Part shown: positions 42,716 through 51,977 of the stretch, one piece after another
Numbering within the stretch: the first letter of the stretch is position 1
Layout: each line of letters starts with the position of its first letter
Assembly (NCBI RefSeq): GCF_001729745.1
Contig: NZ_CP017186.1
Span: forward strand, 2,542,001 to 2,606,000
Direction of reading: 5' to 3'
Source of the DNA: Enterobacter hormaechei subsp. hoffmannii
GTDB lineage: Bacteria > Pseudomonadota > Gammaproteobacteria > Enterobacterales > Enterobacteriaceae
DNA: 64,000 nucleotides
Notes under the pieces: model-generated
Databases searched by the model: none
What the model was told of the DNA's origin: nothing
The model's input: only the letters and a program-made list of their open reading frames with translations
Translations under genes and position numbers: made by a program

Positions 42716-45700
42716 TTATGGGCATGAGAAACGGGGAAGCTGGAACGGGTTACGGATGCTGTTCGGGGCAAACTCCAGCGTGACCTGATGTCCGTCGACG
42801 TTGAAGGTCGCCTGACGGCTCAGGCTACCCGCGCCAGGACTGGTGCGCGCCTTGTCGAAAAAGCGGTTGAGCGCCCAGGAACCGTTGGTCACCAGCGTTG
42901 CGGTGCTGCCATTGGCAAGACCGAGCTGCATACGCACCTGGTTCGTCCCGCCCGGCCCCGGCCAGGTCATGATCTGCACCGCCTGCGGACCGTGGCTGTA
43001 GCGCAGCAGTTGGCCGTCCACGTCCAGCGTCAGGTTCAGAATGGTATTGTCCATACGCACGGTGCGCACCGTCACCTTGAAGGATGGCGTGGTCGCGCCG
43101 TTTGCGAAGAAGGCATCGCGGACAGACTGCGCCTGCTGGAACGGACGCAGCAGCCCTTCACTGCCCGGCAGCGTTTTACCGTCGATGCCTGGCATAAAGC
43201 GCCAGTTCGCCTGGGTGGTGTCCACCTTGTTGGTCAGGTTGTCGCGGAAAAAGGTGTCCATCAGTCCGGTGCCCGGCGCGAACATGCGGGCGAGATCGTC
43301 CGGCGTCACCTCAGTGCTGGCGCTGCGCACCAGCGGATAACGCCCGGCAATCGCCTGACGGCAGAACCCACCCACTTCCACGTTAATGCGCTTACGCACG
43401 TTCTCCAGATCGCGACGCTGAGTGTCGCTGCTGGCGCCGACGGCCATATTGCTGAACATAGTTTGCAGCCCGCCCGGCAGACGTCCCGCGCTGGCTTGCA
43501 GGCGGCTGATTGCATCGCCGCCCGGCGCGGGCATACCGCTGTTGGCTGCATCCTGAACGGCGGTCAGGTAGCGATAAAGCTCGTCAACCTGCTTAAGAAA
43601 ATCATCAAAGACGATGGTCTTGCCGCCCTTCTCCAGCGGCTGCGCCAGCTCAATCATCGGCGCATAGTGGTCGGTCACCAGTTGCTCAGGCGCCTGCGTC
43701 ACAACCGCGCCCTGCGTCGGGGCATTGTCACCGTTGCTGAACAGCGCTTCCAGCGTGCGGGTGGCGCGGTTGCTTTGCTCTTCCGCTTTTTGCGCATCTT
43801 CCGGCGCAGGCGCAGTGCGCGACAGGGTCAGCACCTTGCTCAGGTTAAGTACCAGACGGCGCAGCGGCGAATTGGTGCCTGAAAGCAGGCGCGCGGTGTT
43901 GATACGCTGGGAAAGATCGGCGCTGTTGTTGAGCTGAATATCAGCGAGAAAGCGATCCCAGTTAACGATAAAGTCGCGCATGTAGAGCTGACGCACGGCG
44001 TTGTCGATCTGCTGTTTATCTTCCTGGGCAGTGGTCGCTCCCAGTACCCAGGCATCGTCCTCGTGCAGGGCGGTGGTCACGCTGTCGATCTGGTCGTTGA
44101 AGCTTTTCCAGTAGCCGTCCGGCGTGTAGAGGCCCGGTACGCCCTCACTCACCGGCTTGCCGCTTTTGCGCGAAAACACCAGCTCGCTCTGCGGGCCGCC
44201 GAGATCAGAAAGCGAAACCGGCTTCAGGTTCTCATCATGCTCCAGCAGACGTTTCAGGCGCCCATATACGCGTGTTGAGAGCGGCTGCTGGTTGATCAGC
44301 GCCCTTTCACGGGCCACCAGATCCTCATCCTGCGCATACGGTGAAGCCTGAATTTTTGGCTCCAGCAGCTGCGTCAGGTGCCATTCCAGCTCCTGAAGCT
44401 GCGCCTGCGTCACGTTCTGCGGCAGGTTGCGTTGCAGGTTAAGCATCACCCACGAGTGCAGGAATTTACCGTCATAATGCTTAGGCTGGTAGAGCATCTG
44501 ATAGGCTTTCAGCGCCTCATAGCTGTACTCCACGTCGCTGCCGTTGTCGTTGCGCAGCCAGGTGGTAATGTGCATCGCCACGGCAGGCAGCAGCATCTGA
44601 TCCAGCGCCTTCTGATACAGAGACTGCGAGGCATCGCTGACGTCATCCCCGCGATAAAGCCCCATGCGGCGGGAAACCGGCGGGTTGTTAACGTCGAAGG
44701 CATCGCTTTTCGGCAGATCCACCAGGCTGTTAAGCAGCGGCAGAAGCGCAAACAGATCGCGCTGGGGCTGGTTTTGCAGCGCCTTGCTCTGCTGCTCCAG
44801 CATCGGCACTTTTGCATCTACCTCTTCCAGATAAGCTTTATTTTTGGCGTAGCTGGTCAGCCACAGACCACCCAGGATCACCAGCAGGGCCAGCAGCGCC
44901 GCGTAGCCGGACCACATCACGGCGCGGTTGCGCAGCTCCCACCAGCGGTTTTCCCCGGCGATGCCCGCTTCCTGAAAAATCACGTTTTGCAGCAGATTTT
45001 TAATGAAGAAGCTTTGGCCCTTCGCGCCCGGGATCGGCGCCTCTTTGCTTACCGAATCCCAGCGCGTGCTTTCCTCCCCTTCAGGTAAGGAGAGCGCGCG
45101 GTTCAGCTCGCCCATCACGCGGTCAAACGGCATCCCTTCCTGGGTGCCGCTGGCAAAGTAGATGCCGCGCGGCGAAAATTCGGTTTCGAAGTTTGAGCGG
45201 GCAAAGACCGTGCTCAGGTAGTCTGCCAGCAGCGGACGCAGCGCGGCGAACTCCTGCGGGAAGAGATAGGCTTCCGCACGGGTTTTGGCGTCATGCTCTT
45301 TAAGCATGGTTTCCGGCAGGCCAGCATCCAGACGCTGTTGCAGCAGGGAAAATTCCTGCTGGAAGTTGCCCATCAGGTCGTAATCGGCGTGTTTGGTCTG
45401 CTCCCACGGCAGCGTAAAGCCCCAGATCTGATCGCGCTGGGCTTTGTCGTAATCCGCAAACCAGGCGCGGAAGCCTTTAAGCAGATCCGCTTTGGTCACC
45501 ATCACATACACCGGGAAGCGAATACCCAGCTGTTCATGCAGCTCGGAGAGACGCTGGCGCAGGTTGACCGCCTGCTGGCGGGAGGCCTCAGCGGACTGCG
45601 AAAGCAGGTCGGAAATGCTGATGGTGATAATCACGCCGTTGATGGGCTGACGACGGCGGTATTTACGCAGCAGGTTGATAAATTCCAGCCACTCCCCGGC

Positions 45701-46336
45701 GTCCTGAACCTGCTCGCTCTCCTGAGTGGTGTAGCGCCCCGCGGTATCCAGCAGAACCGCCTCGTTGGTAAACCACCAGTCACAGTTGCGCGTGCCGCCA
45801 ATGCCGCGCAGCGCGGTTTTACCGAAGCGGTCCGCCAGCGGGAATTGCAGCCCGGAGTTGGCCAGCGCGGTGGTTTTACCTGAACCCGGCGCGCCAATAA
45901 TGACGTACCACGGCAGCTGATAGAGGTACTGCGTACTGAAGCGCTGCGTCCACTGCGCGCCATGTCCCGCTTTGCTGAAGTGGGCTTTTTTCAGCATCTG
46001 GGCGGCTTCATCGAAACGCCCGGCAAGGATCTGCTCCTCGCTGTTCAGACGTTTCTGCGGATCGGCCGCCTCCGGGCTGGTGGTATTTTCGTTAAGCTTG
46101 TCCATCAGCTTACGGTTCAGCCAGGCGTTATACAGCCGCGGCAGAATGTGGCTCTGAGCCCAAATCAGGTAGACCACCGCAATGCTGATGACGCGGTTCT
46201 GCTCTGATTCAAGGGGCCGGGTGTCCACGATGGACAACAGCGGGCCAATCATCCAGATGACCGCCGCGAGTGCCGTTACGCCCAGGAAGCTCCACAGAAT
46301 GCGATTGGTCAGTATAGAAAGTAGAGTAGTCAGCAT
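42716..46336 (-). CDS. tssM: T6SS membrane complex protein TssM (IcmF)
   Basis: A 1206-residue IcmF protein. Two membrane helices (about 11-30 and 48-65) precede a cytoplasmic NTPase domain with Walker A G-A-P-G-S-G-K-T-T at 148-156. A third membrane helix near residue 475-497 leads to the large periplasmic domain that contacts TssJ, ending in a beta-rich ImcF-C domain. With TssL and TssJ it forms the trans-envelope channel. The length is normal, and it lies 2 nt after tssL. Confidence 0.95.
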   Translation of the reverse strand: MLTTLLSILTNRILWSFLGVTALAAVIWMIGPLLSIVDTRPLESEQNRVISIAVVYLIWAQSHILPRLYNAWLNRKLMDKLNENTTSPEAADPQKRLNSEEQILAGRFDEAAQMLKKAHFSKAGHGAQWTQRFSTQYLYQLPWYVIIGAPGSGKTTALANSGLQFPLADRFGKTALRGIGGTRNCDWWFTNEAVLLDTAGRYTTQESEQVQDAGEWLEFINLLRKYRRRQPINGVIITISISDLLSQSAEASRQQAVNLRQRLSELHEQLGIRFPVYVMVTKADLLKGFRAWFADYDKAQRDQIWGFTLPWEQTKHADYDLMGNFQQEFSLLQQRLDAGLPETMLKEHDAKTRAEAYLFPQEFAALRPLLADYLSTVFARSNFETEFSPRGIYFASGTQEGMPFDRVMGELNRALSLPEGEESTRWDSVSKEAPIPGAKGQSFFIKNLLQNVIFQEAGIAGENRWWELRNRAVMWSGYAALLALLVILGGLWLTSYAKNKAYLEEVDAKVPMLEQQSKALQNQPQRDLFALLPLLNSLVDLPKSDAFDVNNPPVSRRMGLYRGDDVSDASQSLYQKALDQMLLPAVAMHITTWLRNDNGSDVEYSYEALKAYQMLYQPKHYDGKFLHSWVMLNLQRNLPQNVTQAQLQELEWHLTQLLEPKIQASPYAQDEDLVARERALINQQPLSTRVYGRLKRLLEHDENLKPVSLSDLGGPQSELVFSRKSGKPVSEGVPGLYTPDGYWKSFNDQIDSVTTALHEDDAWVLGATTAQEDKQQIDNAVRQLYMRDFIVNWDRFLADIQLNNSADLSQRINTARLLSGTNSPLRRLVLNLSKVLTLSRTAPAPEDAQKAEEQSNRATRTLEALFSNGDNAPTQGAVVTQAPEQLVTDHYAPMIELAQPLEKGGKTIVFDDFLKQVDELYRYLTAVQDAANSGMPAPGGDAISRLQASAGRLPGGLQTMFSNMAVGASSDTQRRDLENVRKRINVEVGGFCRQAIAGRYPLVRSASTEVTPDDLARMFAPGTGLMDTFFRDNLTNKVDTTQANWRFMPGIDGKTLPGSEGLLRPFQQAQSVRDAFFANGATTPSFKVTVRTVRMDNTILNLTLDVDGQLLRYSHGPQAVQIMTWPGPGGTNQVRMQLGLANGSTATLVTNGSWALNRFFDKARTSPGAGSLSRQATFNVDGHQVTLEFAPNSIRNPFQLPRFSCP

Positions 46337-46338
46337 CC

Positions 46339-47577
46339 TTAGTTTCCTTGCGGCAATCCGTTCAGCTCGGCCTGGGTATTGTCAGGCGATACCAGCAGCG
46401 TAATCTCCACGCGGCGGTTACGGGCGCGATTTTCAGGCGTCGTGTTAGGCGCTACCGGGTTGATCTCGCCCCGCCCTTCGGCTTTGACGCGCTCAGGCTG
46501 CGAGAGGCTACCCTGGAGCTGTTTTTGCACCGAACGGGCGCGCTCAAGCGAGAGTTCATAGTTAGAGGCGAAGCGTGCGCTGCGGATCGGCACGTTGTCG
46601 CTGTACCCCACCACCAGAATTTTGCCGCTGACGTTATTCATCGCCTGGGCGATGCGGTCGATGACCGGCTCATAGCGATCGCGCACCACCGTTGAGGCCG
46701 AGGCAAAGAGTCCGTCCCCTTTAAGGATCACCACGCTGCGATCCGCCTCATCCTTAACGGCCACCAGACCGGCATCAATTTCCGGTTTCAGGAAGCCGCG
46801 CAGGTTCAGTACCGCCGGCAGCTGGCGCGCAGGTTGCTGGATCGTGGTTTCCGGCAGTTGGGACTGGTAAATTTTCGCCAGCACCGGGCTGGTGTTATCA
46901 CCGAGACGCCAGTTCAGCACGATATAGAACAGGCAGGCGATAAAGCCGACCAGCGCCACGCACGCCCAGAGTGGAATCATCGGCCGCCAGAGCTTGCGCA
47001 GAACGGGGCGATCTTCCGGGTGCGGCGAGAGTGGCGGCGGGTAGCTGCCGCGAACGCCACGGATCATCTGCCACAGGCGCTGTTTGATGGTTTCAAGCTG
47101 GGTCCGGCCATTGTCCAGCACGCGGTAGCGGCCTTCAAAGCCGAGCAGCAGACAGTAGTTGATCATCTCCAGCAGCAGAATGTGTTCGCGCGGATTCTGC
47201 GAAAGACGTGCCAGCAGCTGGAAAAACTTCTCGCCACCCCAGGTTTCGTTATGAAACGTCACCAGCAGACCATTGCTTGACCAGACGCCGCTGCTTCCCC
47301 AGGGGGTCAGAGCGGCGGCTTCGTCCAGCGCCGTGCAGAGGCAGTAGCGCGCGCCGACAATCACTTCATATGGTAAGCCCGCCTGCTGGCATCGCACTTC
47401 GAAACGGCGAATTTCGTCAATCAGGCGCTGGCGCAGCCCGACCTGATCGTCGTGGGAAACCGAATGACGGATTTGCGGAATCGCATTGAGCAGCGGATTG
47501 GCGGCCGCCACCAGCTGATTGTTCCCACTGGCTCCGGTAAACAGGGCATCACTGCCGGTATCCTGTCGTTCCTGCAT
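46339..47577 (-). CDS. tssL: T6SS membrane complex protein TssL with OmpA domain
   Basis: A 412-residue protein. Residues 1-180 are the cytoplasmic DotU/TssL bundle (R-x-x-L-C-T-A-L-D-E-A and G-G-E-K-F-F). The single membrane helix is at about 206-228 (W-A-C-V-A-L-V-G-F-I-A-C-L-F-Y-I-V-L). The periplasmic part ends in an OmpA/MotB-type peptidoglycan-binding domain (about 275-400; G-Y-S-D-N-V-P-I, N-Y-E-L-S-L-E-R-A, N-R-A-R-N-R-R-V-E-I). The extended form anchors the complex to peptidoglycan without a separate TagL. Confidence 0.95.
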   Translation of the reverse strand: MQERQDTGSDALFTGASGNNQLVAAANPLLNAIPQIRHSVSHDDQVGLRQRLIDEIRRFEVRCQQAGLPYEVIVGARYCLCTALDEAAALTPWGSSGVWSSNGLLVTFHNETWGGEKFFQLLARLSQNPREHILLLEMINYCLLLGFEGRYRVLDNGRTQLETIKQRLWQMIRGVRGSYPPPLSPHPEDRPVLRKLWRPMIPLWACVALVGFIACLFYIVLNWRLGDNTSPVLAKIYQSQLPETTIQQPARQLPAVLNLRGFLKPEIDAGLVAVKDEADRSVVILKGDGLFASASTVVRDRYEPVIDRIAQAMNNVSGKILVVGYSDNVPIRSARFASNYELSLERARSVQKQLQGSLSQPERVKAEGRGEINPVAPNTTPENRARNRRVEITLLVSPDNTQAELNGLPQGN

Positions 47578-47594
47578 ATTAAGCGCTCGCTTTA

Positions 47595-48938
47595 TTATTC
47601 TGTCGGGCTACGGATGGCCCAGAACTCCATATCGAGACCCGGGAATTCCCCTGCGAGATGCAGCGCGAATGCCCCAGACTTGTCCATTTCGTGCCACAGT
47701 TCGCTGCCCCTCTCGAGCTCGAAATAGCTGTAGCCTGCATGCCACGGGATCTGCGGCGGCGCGACGGGCATTGCCCGAAGCATGATGCCCGGCAGCTGGA
47801 GCTGAACCAGATCGCGAATTTTCGAGACTGGCGCAACCTTCATCTGGGCAGGGAAATGGGTTTGCAGGTGTTCGCTGGGGACATTGGCTTTTACCGCCAG
47901 CACGAAGCCAAATTCGCGGACCATGCTGGTCTCCGGTACGGTGGCGATGTTCAGTCCGTGAGAGCGTTCGTGCAGCGGCAGCTGGATGGCATGATCTTCC
48001 ATGACCAGCGACAGCCCCTGACGCAGCATCAGCATCAGTTTGCCGAAGCAAAGGGCGAGATCGTCATGGTCGTATACCGGCAGTACGCTCTCTGCGGTAC
48101 GCTGCGGCGTCCAGGTGGCGAGTTCCGTGGCAAACGGCAGCCAGCTTCGCCAGAGCGCTTCAGGGTGAAGCAGCGGCAGCGTTTTTAAATGTGAGATGTC
48201 GCCAAGGTGGCGGTTGATCAGCGAAAGAAGCGTGAACTCAACCATCTCGGACGTATTGAAACGCCCCGGCTGGCGCAGGCGGCCGCCGATCTGCTGGCTA
48301 CGCTGCACCAGCAGGCCGTGCAGGTCATTGATCATGCCGTACAGCTGCGGGCTGTTATTGGCGTTCAGCATTGGCGGGATGTAGCTGTTATCCAGCCGCA
48401 CGTGGTTGTCGTTGCGCTTTTCAGCGACGCACGCCACGCCGATGGCGGTCCATTCTGCCGTCAGATCTTTCTCCAGCATCAGGGTCAGACGCAGGCGGCC
48501 AAACTGAACCGTCGCTTCCCCGACCGACATGGCGTTGTCGTCTTCTACCTCTTGTTCAAACGTAATAAAACGCGCCAGAGAAGAGTGCTCCTCGCTGAAA
48601 ATCACCTCTTCACGTCCACCGCGACGAACCGGCAGCGCAAGCACCACCTTTTCATTGGTAAGATTATCGGGGATTTTTAGCGGGGCCGGACCGTTGCGGT
48701 CGCTGCGCACCTGGAAAAAGGTGCCGTCAGGGAGCAAACCGCTACAGTAGCTCAGGGCAATACAGCCCTGGCGAAGCATCGCTTCATCCAGCTCAAGGTC
48801 GAGAAAGCCCCAGAGATACGAACGCTGCAAGGCCCCCCACTCACGAACGTGGTTGAGGAGGTAACTTTCTGTCCGCTGAAAATGGTGGGGACGCAGGAAC
48901 ATGCCCTCGGTCCAGACGACCTTTTCTGCTTTCGTCAT
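47595..48938 (-). CDS. tssK: T6SS baseplate subunit TssK
   Basis: A 447-residue TssK/VasE protein. The ATG at 48938 begins M-T-K-A-E-K-V-V-W-T-E-G-M-F-L-R-P-H-H-F-Q, the classic N-terminus, with AGGAAAG before it; the longer frame from 48992 overlaps tssJ. TssK docks the baseplate to TssL and TssM in the membrane complex. Confidence 0.95.
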   Translation of the reverse strand: MTKAEKVVWTEGMFLRPHHFQRTESYLLNHVREWGALQRSYLWGFLDLELDEAMLRQGCIALSYCSGLLPDGTFFQVRSDRNGPAPLKIPDNLTNEKVVLALPVRRGGREEVIFSEEHSSLARFITFEQEVEDDNAMSVGEATVQFGRLRLTLMLEKDLTAEWTAIGVACVAEKRNDNHVRLDNSYIPPMLNANNSPQLYGMINDLHGLLVQRSQQIGGRLRQPGRFNTSEMVEFTLLSLINRHLGDISHLKTLPLLHPEALWRSWLPFATELATWTPQRTAESVLPVYDHDDLALCFGKLMLMLRQGLSLVMEDHAIQLPLHERSHGLNIATVPETSMVREFGFVLAVKANVPSEHLQTHFPAQMKVAPVSKIRDLVQLQLPGIMLRAMPVAPPQIPWHAGYSYFELERGSELWHEMDKSGAFALHLAGEFPGLDMEFWAIRSPTE

Positions 48939-48966
48939 GATGATCTCTTTCCTGTTATGAAGGGCG

Positions 48967-49470
48967 TTACTGGCTGATGACCCGGATACCATTTACGTCA
49001 AGGAAGACGCTGGCCTGGAGTTCATCTGCGGACCATTTCCAGAACTGGTAAATCGCGTTTTCGCCGGGAACAGGCAAAGGAAGTGAGACGCGCCATTTTT
49101 TGCCGTCCAGTGCCTGGTATTCCGCCATTACGCCGATATAGCGCGCTTCCGGTGAGCTTTGACCGCTCAGGGTTTTCGAAAGCTGGCCCGGCATCAGGAA
49201 GAACACATCGCTGTTCAGCAGATTCGCGCCAAGCGTGGCTGACGCGTTGTTCTGTAAGGAGTAGAAGTCGCTGGACATGAAATCCGCATCGGATTTCAGC
49301 AGCAATACTCTGACCTTAAGCGGTGCAGAATCATTGATTTGAGGATGAGCCTGAAACTGAAGATTGTAGCGGGAGGGGTCGCTGTGTGAAGACGACGTAC
49401 AACCACCGATCAGCGCGAGAATCAACGCAAAAAAAGGGAACCACATCCGATGGAAATTTTTATTATTCAT
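48967..49470 (-). CDS. tssJ: T6SS outer-membrane lipoprotein TssJ
   Basis: A 167-residue lipoprotein. The signal peptide ends in L-I-G-G-C (Cys24), followed by an S-S-S-H linker and the transthyretin-like fold of the TssJ family (P-L-K-V-R-V-L-L-L-K-S-D, F-F-L-M-P-G-Q). It anchors TssM in the outer membrane. It follows the SH3 lipoprotein gene and precedes tssK in the operon. Confidence 0.92.
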   Translation of the reverse strand: MNNKNFHRMWFPFFALILALIGGCTSSSHSDPSRYNLQFQAHPQINDSAPLKVRVLLLKSDADFMSSDFYSLQNNASATLGANLLNSDVFFLMPGQLSKTLSGQSSPEARYIGVMAEYQALDGKKWRVSLPLPVPGENAIYQFWKWSADELQASVFLDVNGIRVISQ

Positions 49471-49493
49471 AAAAATATGCTCGTGAAACCCGT

Positions 49494-49988
49494 TTAGTTC
49501 AGGATCCAGGTACCGTTCGCGCTGTCTTTGCAGGCTTTGCTGTTGCCATCGACATCAACACAGGTGGTTTTCTTGCGCGCTTTAGGGCGCAGTGCCTGTT
49601 TACGCACGGTGGCTTCGTACTGGTCGGCCTTGATCACGGCACGCATCGGCACGTAACCAATCAGCTGTTCACTCCCATCATCGGCCAGCGCCATCCAGAA
49701 ATGTTCAACCTGCCCAAGCACGACGTAAGTTTTTCCGGTCTCAAGCGTACGGATCACTTTTCCACCGTAGTCAGGACGGCTCATCAGGGATGCCGGGTAC
49801 ATAGCGCGATACGGTTCATTCACCTGAGTGAACTCCGCCGGAGGGGTAACAGCGTGACGGTGCGTCAGCGTGATGCCATTAACCTGGCTGGTCACAATCG
49901 TATCATCGGTGATCGCTGGTTTTTGCGGCGCCTTACAGCCCGCCACCGCCATAACAAACAGAAGTGATAACAATACACGCAGTTTCAT
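49494..49988 (-). CDS. T6SS-linked SH3-like lipoprotein
   Basis: A 164-residue lipoprotein with a signal peptide ending V-A-G-C (Cys18). The middle (about 70-125; K-V-I-R-T-L-E-T-G-K-T-Y-V-V-L-G, then W-M-A-L-A-D-D-G-S-E-Q-L-I-G-Y-V-P) looks like a bacterial SH3 domain. It is the first gene of the minus-strand T6SS operon. A cell-wall or membrane-complex accessory role is likely from position; no established name is assigned. Confidence 0.75.
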   Translation of the reverse strand: MKLRVLLSLLFVMAVAGCKAPQKPAITDDTIVTSQVNGITLTHRHAVTPPAEFTQVNEPYRAMYPASLMSRPDYGGKVIRTLETGKTYVVLGQVEHFWMALADDGSEQLIGYVPMRAVIKADQYEATVRKQALRPKARKKTTCVDVDGNSKACKDSANGTWILN

Positions 49989-50918
49989 ATGCTTTTCCGT
50001 AGCGATATTTAGAGGATGAAGAGAGGGGATAAAATTTGACTTAGGTGCTATTGTTAAAAATAGTCAGGTTTTTCCGGGGCGTTACTATTATTTGGGCATA
50101 GCTACCGCACGAGCCTTCGAGAATAAGGCCCAGCGTAATCCTGACATATTTTGACAAACGGTAAACAAGTTTACATGAGCTTATCGCCTTTTCAATATTT
50201 CCTTTTTCGCTACTGCTGATTCATGAGGCATTCGCCTCACTCTGAGATTAATCTGAAAAATAGAGAAATCGCGCAATTAACTGATTTAAAGACAAAAAAA
50301 ACCAAAAGAGAACCATTATCACTAACGTAATACCACTATTTCTGCCACTACCATAATTAGTAGAACGGAGAATTTTTCAGTTGCATATGAATATATCTCA
50401 CACGAATTATTTGTTGTATCGATAGCAAATCGTCAATACTCAGGACGATGTCCCATCAAATTAAGTAAACACAGTTAGGATGAAAAAATTAATTTCACGC
50501 CGCAAATTAACTTTATGCTCTCCCCCCTTCTTAAGATAATTTTCTTTCGTCTGGGCCGTATGAATAATTAAGCCTGACTACAATCTTGCTCGCCAAAGGA
50601 TTGCTCAAAATATAACCCACCCTTCCCAGGTAATGAATAAAGACGCTGCTTTCGACAGGCGAACTTCATTTGGCATTTTACCGTAACTACACTATTGCTT
50701 GCTTTCCACCACTCCGACGATTTATTACAAACATGATGAAAATTTGTTATGAGTTCTTTGCTTTCCCGCACCATAGCTTACAGGCCGAGCGGTAAAAACA
50801 GGTTAAGTGGGTATCAAAATATGTGCCGTTGCCGGCATCGGGGTTGACCATAACCGTGCTCGGTAACTGTCAACGTCCTCCACTTGACTTATATTGTAAG
50901 GAAGGTACTTTTCAGGAC
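49989..50918. other. AT-rich divergent intergenic region (T6SS promoter region)
   Basis: No supported gene is visible here; a 68-codon minus frame at 50568-50774 looks random. The region separates the minus-strand T6SS operon from the plus-strand glxA-type regulator, so it should hold both promoters. A short inverted repeat, GTAAAC-AA-GTTTAC at 50161-50174, may be an operator. I find no convincing sigma-54 site. The high A+T content is typical of H-NS-controlled T6SS promoters, which is inference. Confidence 0.4.
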
Positions 50919-51899
50919 ATGAAGAAGATCCTGATAATTGTTCCTGATGGTGGCATGTTGTTTGAAGCCGCCGGTATAGCCGACATTCTGATGCAGGCCA
51001 ACCGTCTGCACCCGGACGGTCTGGCGCAGCCCCGCTACCGCATCATTATTGCCACTACCCAGCCTCACCTGGTGATCCATGGCCAATCCGGCTTAAATCT
51101 GCTGGCGGACTATCGCCTGCCGGAGCTGGATCCGCGCGAGCCGCTGGACACGATTATCATCACCGGCCGTGGCATGAATGAGCAGGAAAGCACTGCGGTG
51201 GTGGACTGGCTGCACCTGGCCGCGCCGCATGCACGACGCGTCGCCTCTGTCTGCGGCGGGGCCCTGCTGCTGGCACAGGCCGGACTGCTCGATGGGCGCC
51301 GGGCAACGACCCACTGGCGGCTTCTGGAAACGTTGAAAACCCGCTATCCTGCGGTCAACGTTGAGGGCGGCCCGCTCTATGTTCAGGATGGTCCCGTCTG
51401 GACGTCCGGCGGCGTCAGTTCCGGGTTTGATCTGACGCTGGCGCTGGTGGAGGATGATTACGGCTTCACCCTCGCCCGCAACGTGGCGCAGGATATGGTG
51501 ATGTACCTGCGCCGGCCTGGCGGCCAGCTACAGTTCAGCCGCTATAATCTGGAGCAGTCCGGCGCGACCGGACCGGTTAGCGAACTGCAAAGCTGGATCC
51601 TGCAAAACCTCACCGCAGATTTGTGCGTCGAAAGGCTGGCCGAACGGGTCGCCATGAGTCCGCGCAATTTCACCCGCGTGTTCACGCGTGACGTCGGTGT
51701 ACCTCCGGCCCGTTATGTCACCGAAGCCCGCCTGGCCGCTGCACGACAGCTTCTGGAGCAGACCCCGTATCCGCTTGAGGTCATTGCCGAAAAAAGCGGG
51801 TTTGGGACCAGCATCAACCTGCGCCGCGTTTTTGAAAAGCAGCTTCATCTCACGCCGGGCGAATATCGCCAGCGTTTCCACTGCCGCAGAATGGCGTAA
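50919..51899 (+). CDS. GlxA-family AraC-type transcriptional regulator
   Basis: A 326-residue protein. The front half is a DJ-1/PfpI-like domain (K-K-I-L-I-I-V-P-D-G-G, V-A-S-V-C-G-G-A-L-L-L-A-Q-A-G-L-L-D-G-R-R-A-T-T-H-W). The back half is an AraC HTH pair (A-E-R-V-A-M-S-P-R-N-F-T-R-V-F, then L-E-V-I-A-E-K-S-G-F). I chose the ATG at 50919; the upstream frame to 50823 looks random. It lies 78 nt before a GAPDH gene in the same direction and may control it. The ligand is unknown. Confidence 0.82.
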   Translation: MKKILIIVPDGGMLFEAAGIADILMQANRLHPDGLAQPRYRIIIATTQPHLVIHGQSGLNLLADYRLPELDPREPLDTIIITGRGMNEQESTAVVDWLHLAAPHARRVASVCGGALLLAQAGLLDGRRATTHWRLLETLKTRYPAVNVEGGPLYVQDGPVWTSGGVSSGFDLTLALVEDDYGFTLARNVAQDMVMYLRRPGGQLQFSRYNLEQSGATGPVSELQSWILQNLTADLCVERLAERVAMSPRNFTRVFTRDVGVPPARYVTEARLAAARQLLEQTPYPLEVIAEKSGFGTSINLRRVFEKQLHLTPGEYRQRFHCRRMA

Positions 51900-51977
51900 T
51901 CTGATCCTTTTTTGTCATTTACGCCAACCGACCTGACACCTACAGTAACTCCAGACAACACAGATAAGGAGTGCATC

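Noticed and set aside
50568..50774. A 68-codon minus-strand frame in the T6SS promoter region
   Set aside because: No ribosome site, no similarity, random-looking composition in an AT-rich spacer.
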